DNA from: Pseudisothecium myosuroides
Lineage: Eukaryota; Streptophyta; Bryopsida; Hypnales; Lembophyllaceae
Assembly: GCA_951799445.1 (NCBI GenBank)
Contig: OX637290.1
Coordinates: 34,032,987 to 34,096,986 of the forward strand
Direction: 5' to 3'
DNA length: 64,000 nucleotides
Positions 57,828 through 64,000 of this stretch are shown here, piece by piece (position 1 is the stretch's first letter; every line of letters begins with the position of its first letter). A program made the position numbers and the translations under genes. Under the pieces are notes generated by a model. That model saw only the letters and a list, made by a program, of their open reading frames with translations. It did no database searches and was not told where the DNA came from.

Positions 57828-60028
57828 CCAGCCAGCCCCTGCCGACCAGCCGGAGGGCCAGGCCGTGGTGGGCAGGCCGTTGGGGCCCCAGTACCGAACT
57901 CTCCTTTTTTGACTGCTTTTTTTTTGTTTTTGATTTTCTAAAAATCAAAACAAAACCAAAAAGGTTGGACGGATTATTTGCTAAACTAGGGGTTGGGGTA
58001 GGTTTAGAGTTGACACAAAAAACACAAGGGAAGAGGGAGGAAAAAGTGGAGAACCCTTGCACCTGCACACACTCTCACCAAACACACCTACATACAATGG
58101 AAGGAGATTAGAGAAGGAGGAGATGAAGTAGGCAAGCAAAGGTGGGAGACGATAAATAGTAGCCTAGGTTAAGAGTAGGTTGGCTTAGGAAAGGAAATCT
58201 TGAGAATTCATAGTGACCAATGGGAGGAGGATTAGGATGACACAAAGGAAAGTTGTGTAAGAGGGTAGGAGGACCATTTAATCCCTTCTCGTAGTTTGAA
58301 ACCATAGTGTAAGTCTCATAAAAGCTTAGGTGGAATAGTGCTAGTGTAGAAGAAAGAGGAAGAAGGGAAAGAAAGGAGGAAGGGAAAGAGGGAGTTTAGA
58401 TCATCCAAAATTGTAATATTTTCTAAAATAAGCGGTGAGCTTGGAAAAAATTCAAAACAAAGCCAAAGACTACCATGGAGCGTGAGGATGTACACGTGGA
58501 CGTAGACGAAGTTATTTCCGACACCGGTAGTGAAGAGGTGAGTTTTTGATTTAATCTTTGATGTTTCTCCCTAATTGGCATTTATTTTCCTAATCAGCCC
58601 TTAAAGCGTGATTAGCATCCGAGATTAGTGCAAATTAGAAGTTTAGATTCAAAAAGTTATAGATTAGTGATAGAGGTTTCCAAAAACATATTACACTTAA
58701 GATTCGACCGTAAACTGACCGCGTTAGGCTAAGTTAAGCGGTAGGGGGTAGAACGGAGGAATTTTAATTAAATTTGATCCACAAGGAACAATGGACGGAA
58801 ATTAGGATTAGATTAGAAGGAGAATTTAGGATTAAAATTAAAGATCAAATAACGGTTAAAAACTTAGAGTTAAATTAAGATTTTAATTAAGGAAGTTAAA
58901 ATTCAAAAGTCAAAATTTGGAGTTAACTTTGGGAAGTAAAAAGTAGAGTAGGAAATAGAAGTCAAAAGTAGAATCCACTTAGGAAGTAGATAGTTGAGTT
59001 AGGAATAGAGTTAAAATTAGAAGTCAAAACCCTAGAGTTAAAAGTTGGAATTAAATTTAGGAGGGTAACATTAGAGTGAATCTAGGATTAAAACGATAGG
59101 ATTAAATTGGGAAGTAGAAAGTCAAAAGCCTAAAGTCAAAAGTTAAAATTAAATTTAAAGGTTAAACTTTAGAGTCAATCGGGAAAGTAAATAGTTAAAG
59201 TGAAAAGCTAAGAGTAGAAGTTAAAAGTTAAAAGGTAGTGGTTAAATTTTAGAGTTAATTTAGGAGTAAAAACCTAGAGTTAAAAGTCAAACCATAGAGT
59301 TAAAACTCAAGGGTAAATTTTGGGATTAATTTTAGAAGTAAAAATTTAGAGTTAAAAGTCAAAAACCTAGAGGCATACATAGAAGGTAAATTTAGAATAA
59401 AATAGGGAAGTGAAACCTTGAAGTTAAAGTCAAAACATAGAGTTAACTTTAGAAGGTAAATTTTAGAGTTAGTTTAGGAGTAAAAACTGGGAGTCAAAAG
59501 TCAAAACAAAGTCAAACGGTAGCATTAAATTTTGAAGTTAAATTCTCTAATTAGTTTGGGAAGTTAAAAAATCTAGAATACACGTAGGAGGTAAAAGTTA
59601 GAATAGGAGTTGAAACTTTAGGAATAGCTTTTAAAAGTAGAACTTCAAGGTGGAGTTTTAAAAACCCAAGATAGCCTTAGAGGTTCATGGAAGGAACATA
59701 GGGGTTCCCCTTTTTTACGTAGTTAGGGACATTAGAAATGACGCCAACTACCCAGTCTACCCTCGACATAGGATAGATAGTTAGAGAGTTAGAATTTTAC
59801 CATTACCCCTAAACATTGCAGTTACCTTGTGAGTTACTACATGCATTCTAATTATTCGCTGCCATCCACGACACTTAGGAAACGTTAGCAAAAAAGATCC
59901 ATTGCTTGGAAGGCACAGTGGACCACGCTCACATCACCCCCATATATTAAAAAATGTGGATAAAGGCATAGAACCTGGTCGGTGTTCGCTCTATTACCAA
60001 GGGTGGATAATCTAGCGCCCACAGCGGG
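57828..60028 (+). mobile_element. Outer giant solo LTR, right part
   Basis: Continues the LTR interrupted at 39486 and ends GCGCCCACA at 60023, followed by the GCGGG duplication (60024-60028). It includes the mini-exon homologue (58475-58537) and AT-rich repeats (58900-59500). It is clearly more diverged from the inner LTRs than the left part is. Confidence 0.85.
58475..58537 (+). CDS. Leader mini-exon homologue, outer LTR
   Basis: ATG followed by 20 codons (MEREDVHVDVDEVISD and onward) and donor GAG|GTGAGT. It aligns without gaps to the inner LTR mini-exon; about a quarter of the bases differ but the acidic character is kept. The Kozak context is weaker (CTACCATGG). Confidence 0.4.
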
Positions 60029-60098
60029 CCCTTGCTCTTTCAGCCGCCCATGGTTTCTTTTGCCCAGAGCAACGGGCCGCAATCTCCTGGTTTCCCAT
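60024..60098 (-). pseudogene. 5' piece of the DDE-like gene's first exon
   Basis: Twenty-five codons from ATG 60098 (MGNQEIAARCSGQKKPW and onward) end exactly at the outer LTR's GCGGG duplication. Removing the insertion and one duplication joins this frame without shift to 36870. That shows the two pieces were one exon. Confidence 0.72.
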
Positions 60099-61395
60099 CA
60101 CCCTACCCTTGAAAATAGATGTGCCACAACCTTAAACCCAGCATGTGGCAAACCAAGTGCACGAACACACAAAATGGGGACTAAAACCGTAGTGCCCAAC
60201 CCAAAACAATAAGCTTGACAAAGCGACCATGTACCAGTGCCTTTTTCGCGTGAAAGAAACCACAATCTCGCTATCGCACCCTCAGCAATCAGCAATAGGG
60301 AGATAGAGCAGGATTCAAAAATCAAGCAACTGCAGCGGGCTCACGTAAAGTATTCCAATGCCCTAGCACTCCACAACCCATCACAAGCCACGCAACGCCA
60401 ACATAACCACACACAAACCACGCCAAGACACCCTAAACCGTAAACGATCGTTCCATCCAAACACTGCAAAAAATTTGGAGAGAATGACGTTGGGAAGCAA
60501 CCCAGCGTGTCAAGCACGAAGTTAGGGTTTCAAGCACGAAGGCTCATCGCAACCGCTCGTCCTCGACGACGATGAACGGTGTAGATCTCATCCGAATGCC
60601 CTTGTCGTTGGGACCAGGGAGATGTCATCCGTTCGTCCTACATCATCAGTGACGTATTCGTCTTCAGCTGGCACTTTGTCCATCCATGACTGCAGACATA
60701 AATCCAAAAAAAAATGCAAAAGTACCTTTGTCTTCAGTCGCGGCTAGGTCCTGAAGTGTAGTGTAGTTTAGGAAAAAAAAGATTTGAAAAAAAAAATATT
60801 GGGTAAGAGAAAAGGACTTCTGAAATTTCAGTGTTAAAAAACTCCTTAAAAAGTCCCTAGCAAACATTTAAGAAAGCACTACATTACAAGACATTCATTT
60901 CTAGAAACTTTAACTCAAACTCTAGAAGAGATGTAGTCCCAAAAAGTCCCTTGGTTGACACAAAGGGGTAAAAAAAGTCCTTTTCAACTTTTGCTGACAG
61001 CAGATTTGTCACACTCACTTTCATTCAAAAGTCCCTATAACTCATATACAATATTAAAAAAAAAAACTAAACTCATACAACTATTGGACATCAAGTTCAT
61101 TATCCTAAACCAAGTTGTTTCATGAGGAAAAAAAATCAAGAATGCCTTCTACATCAATTTGAAAATGAAGTGTTTGTAGTTTTCAACATTGTGACACGAA
61201 ATTGAGCCCGTCAACCATGCATCCACCCAAAAGTTCATGAAGCAACCAGTAGACATACCTCCAAAGTGATGGGACTAATTCCACGAGTTGATAGAAATTC
61301 TTCAATAACAGCTCCGCTTAAATATAGATCAGTTGTTCATCAAGCACCTCATAAGCAATGACCCTGATTTAATTTTATCAACCTCACAGTCATCA
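60099..61395. other. 5' flank of the DDE-like gene
   Basis: No confident coding exon. Minus-strand 5'-leader exons are possible: TTTTTTGCAG near 60467 would be an acceptor. Confidence 0.35.
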
Positions 61396-61685
61396 CAAGA
61401 TTGAATTACCCACTTGCAACCAGGAAGGCAGGAACACCTTGCAGTTACATCGGCCTTTGTTAATTGGATACATGCGTTTATCAGCCTCATAGTCATAGTC
61501 ATCGTGAGATTGAATAACACCAAACAGCCTGCAAGGGGGAAGATCACGAGATTGAATTCCCTACTTGCAATCGAAAACACCTTGCAGTTACGTCAGCCTT
61601 TGTTAATTGGGTACATGCGTTTATCGGCCTCATAGTCATCATGAGATTGAATCCTGAGATTGAATAACACCAAGTAGCTTGCAAG
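61395..61685. repeat. Tandem repeat, two full units and a partial
   Basis: A degenerate unit of about 135 bp containing CTTGCAGTTACATCGGCCTT, TGTTAATTGG and TACATGCGTTTATC, with GATTGAATT. In the minus direction each unit carries a VIQS-x-DD-like reading, which may reflect duplicated exon sequence, but stops interrupt it. Confidence 0.6.
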
Positions 61686-61703
61686 GGGGAAGATGTTGTC
61701 TAA

Positions 61704-61937
61704 ATTTTGCGCCTTCAAGAATTGACGTTCCCGCTTCTACCATACTGGACAAATCAATTTTTCTCGCTTATGACAGTTTCCCGCATATAACAAGGCGAAG
61801 GCGGCAACGATTCATTGGAAGATTGAATAGGGACCAACTTACTGATTTTGCAAGCTCGAAACTGCAAGCAAAATTTTTTGTCTTCCTCTTCGCGCCAACC
61901 AATCACACGCGGGAACTCATGTCATCATTGGCGCCAA
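61704..61937. promoter_or_regulatory. Cluster of E2F-like sites with a CCAAT box
   Basis: TTTTGCGCC (61704), TTCCCGC (61728), TTTCCCGC (61777), TTCGCGCC (61889), GCGGGAA (61909) and the palindrome TTGGCGCCAA (61928), with CCAAT at 61899. Six E2F-type sites in 234 bp is typical of S-phase promoters in plants. Which flanking gene it serves is unclear: the minus-strand DDE-like gene is 1.6 kb away, and a plus-strand gene may begin near 62 kb. Confidence 0.55.
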
Positions 61938-62109
61938 CCACGTTCAAATGCTGGCAGGCACGTTCTCATGAAATCGCACTTCAAGATTCTTCTTCACTTT
62001 TGATGAAAAAACGTGAATGGCAAACACTACTAGAGATCTCTAGGCAATCATTGCGGATTTCTAGGCAATCATTGCAGATTAAAGCCCATAACTGTAAGTA
62101 GTAAGTTCT

Positions 62110-62870
62110 CAATGACAATTTCCAAGCTCAATTTTTCCATTTGAAAGCAGCCCCTTAGAGGGCTCACTTCTCCTCTAATGATGACCAAACCAAGTAAGAC
62201 TAGGGAAAAGAAAAGACATTAGGCTACCTGGATTGTAAGCTTAGTAAACCATTCCATTTTGAATTTTTGATGATACTGCTTTTGGTGAAATGCATTTCTA
62301 AATGCACTCCCATAACTTATTTGTTCACAATTTATTACTCACATGGAGTTATAACCACAACCTGCATATGGTAGGATGATACCCTCATTTAACTCTGAGA
62401 CTAGGAGTGGTAGGTAAAATATAATAGATCATCATAGCTTCAAGAATCTAAAATAAAAAGACAATGTAGTATAAATGTGGGTTGAAATGCCAGCTCTAAA
62501 CCCATAATTAAGACTTTTGATCCAGTAAACTAATAGAAAAGGGGGTATTTTAAGTCTAAATTTTTCCTAATGCATCCCATTATTCCACACCCTAAAGTAT
62601 TTACAATACACCCAATGACATTTTACATACGCTATAGTATAATCAACCAGTTTATAATTTTTAGCTCCAATGTTTTTTTGGCACCCTATCATTTGTTTGC
62701 ACGTAGTTTGCTACTTCTACCACATACTGCACCCCCCGAGTTTCAAAATATCTTTGGAATAAGATTTTGGATTTGATATCCCCAAGATCTATTAGCTAAA
62801 TGGAGGGGATTCTAGAGATTTCCGCCATTAAACAAAGATTATTTTGCAATTACATTAGAGTAGTTTAGGA
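62110..62870. other. AT-rich intergenic DNA
   Basis: No gene or structured feature recognised. Confidence 0.5.
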
Positions 62871-63620
62871 AAATATCTAGGTAGAAAGTAAAGTGTAATT
62901 CCACCAACAACTTACCATGGAGCCACCTGGACGAGTATAAAAGGCCCTTCCTTGAGGTTGTCGGTACCCTCATTCTAATACTTGCATTTTGCTTTCATTC
63001 TTTTTGTTTGTGCTCCCGACATTGTTGGAGCACTATTTGCTGTCTAATTTCTGTGCTATCGACGAAGTCGGAGCACTTTTGCTTTCATTTTGTTACTTTG
63101 AAGGACTAGAGGGTCCCTTCAAAGTATTATTGCTTACATTTCATTTAAGTGTTAGAGGCTAAGCCTCAACACTCTTTCTTTTCATAGAATTGGAGAAGAA
63201 TTCTTCCCAAACTCTCTATTTGCTTAGACATTCTTGAAACTAATACTTGTGACACTTGAAACAACAATTAGTACTAGTATTCTTAAAGCAGCGGGGCTTG
63301 ACTCCACCAAAAGAATATTAGACCAAGTTCCGCTCAAAATTTGTTGTACAACGGGTTTTGGACTTTTAATTGCTAAAGTTTGGTTTAAACACTGTCATGT
63401 GTACCTCCTTTGGCAATAATTAGTAATTCTATTGAAATCTTTGAAATTAGAATTAAAGTACGGTTCAAGCACTGTCATGTGCACCTCTTTTAATTCCTAT
63501 AATTTAAAAAAAAGATACTATTATGGTCAATTGATACCGTGTAAACCTAGAATTGCCCCCGCATGGCGAAGCTTTGATTTCCTACAATCGGTAAAAGGCT
63601 TCATAAAATAGCCACCTCAA
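62870..63620 (+). mobile_element. Diverged LTR promoter and leader relic
   Basis: TATAAAAGG at 62936-62944 is followed by phrases found in order in the giant LTR leader: GTTGGAGCAC, TTGGAGCACTTTTGCT-like, TTTGAAGGAC ... GGGTCC, and GGCGAAGCTTTGA at about 63565. Hairpin GTGCTCC/GGAGCAC lies near 63012-63035. It is an old or separate subfamily; its limits are not defined. Confidence 0.5.
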
Positions 63621-64000
63621 ACCTTTGAAACTCATTATTCTCTTCATTCCATTATTAATAGCATGTGTCAGAAATATTAATGTCATAATTCAAACCGTGA
63701 TTTTCTATTCTTTTTCCCTTATTTTAAAAACAAAAAACAAAAAACAAAACAAAATTAAATTAAATCTTTGATTTGCAAATCCAAATGACTTTGACTTCCA
63801 TTTGTAGAAAGATTTTGACTACAAACTTTGAATTAAGAAAATCTTGTGTTAAAGAATTGAATTGAGAGTTTTAAAAAAAATTTCACAAAAGAAAATACTT
63901 GATTTCCATTCTTTAAAATTGTTAAGTAGAAGTAGGTTTAAGATTGAAAAAGAACTAAATCATTAATAATTCTAAGATGAGGTTGAAACACAATAATCTT
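63621..64000. other. AT-rich end of window
   Basis: Low-complexity A/T-rich DNA; nothing recognised. Confidence 0.5.

Noticed and set aside
61679..62101. 140-codon ORF across the E2F cluster
   Set aside because: It overlaps the promoter-like sites, has no recognisable domain, and its composition is unremarkable; it may contain a leader exon but is not supported as a gene.

Overview
This is nuclear DNA from a eukaryote, most likely a streptophyte (land-plant lineage). It has GT-AG introns of about 0.1-1.3 kb, an IMPL1-type inositol monophosphatase fragment, plant-style L1 tails, a CACTA-type MITE, a tRNA-derived SINE-like unit and very long LTRs. A piggyBac gene without in-frame stops is unusual for angiosperms, so I lean towards a non-angiosperm such as a bryophyte. 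That is inference; the sequence does not prove it. I see no rRNA, tRNA, organellar or bacterial genes. Nearly everything legible is mobile DNA.

Layout. 0.3-4.0 kb: two-exon piggyBac transposase gene (minus), followed by two small TTAA-flanked elements sharing one TTAA. 7.1-7.5 kb: two exons of a broken IMPL1-like gene. 8.4-8.7 kb: G-rich minisatellite. 9981-13461: a 3.48-kb unit with TG...CA ends and a perfect 5-bp duplication (GAGGT), carrying one long gag-like ORF. A second full-length copy (19707-23203) and a truncated one (23204-25105) lie on the minus strand. 14.0-15.4 kb: an old relative of the giant LTR family seen further right. 17.2-18.65 kb: an unidentified three-exon gene with a frame break. 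25.6-26.3 kb: a lysine/serine-rich ORF. 26.8-33.3 kb: a large imperfect palindrome whose centre holds a 56-bp satellite array and a CACTA MITE, and whose left arm holds a L1 3' fragment.

33.3-36.9 kb plus 60.02-60.10 kb: one minus-strand DDE-transposase-like gene. Its first coding exon is split by a 23-kb insertion. That insertion is a solo giant LTR (36876-39486 + 57828-60023, duplication GCGGG). It was itself hit by a complete 18.3-kb LTR element (39487-57822, duplication CCCAG) with LTRs of about 5.0 kb. The inner element encodes an ORF with no Met, a gag with one internal stop and a decayed protease, and no reverse transcriptase or integrase that I can see. It resembles LARD/TR-GAG elements and must have been moved in trans. 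61.7-61.94 kb: a dense cluster of E2F-like sites. 62.9-63.6 kb: another diverged LTR promoter.

The best candidates for something undescribed are the 3.48-kb TG...CA unit with its gag-like ORF, the giant-LTR element with a conserved ATG-bearing leader mini-exon inside its LTR, and the DDE-like gene with the tail-to-tail palindrome at its 3' end.
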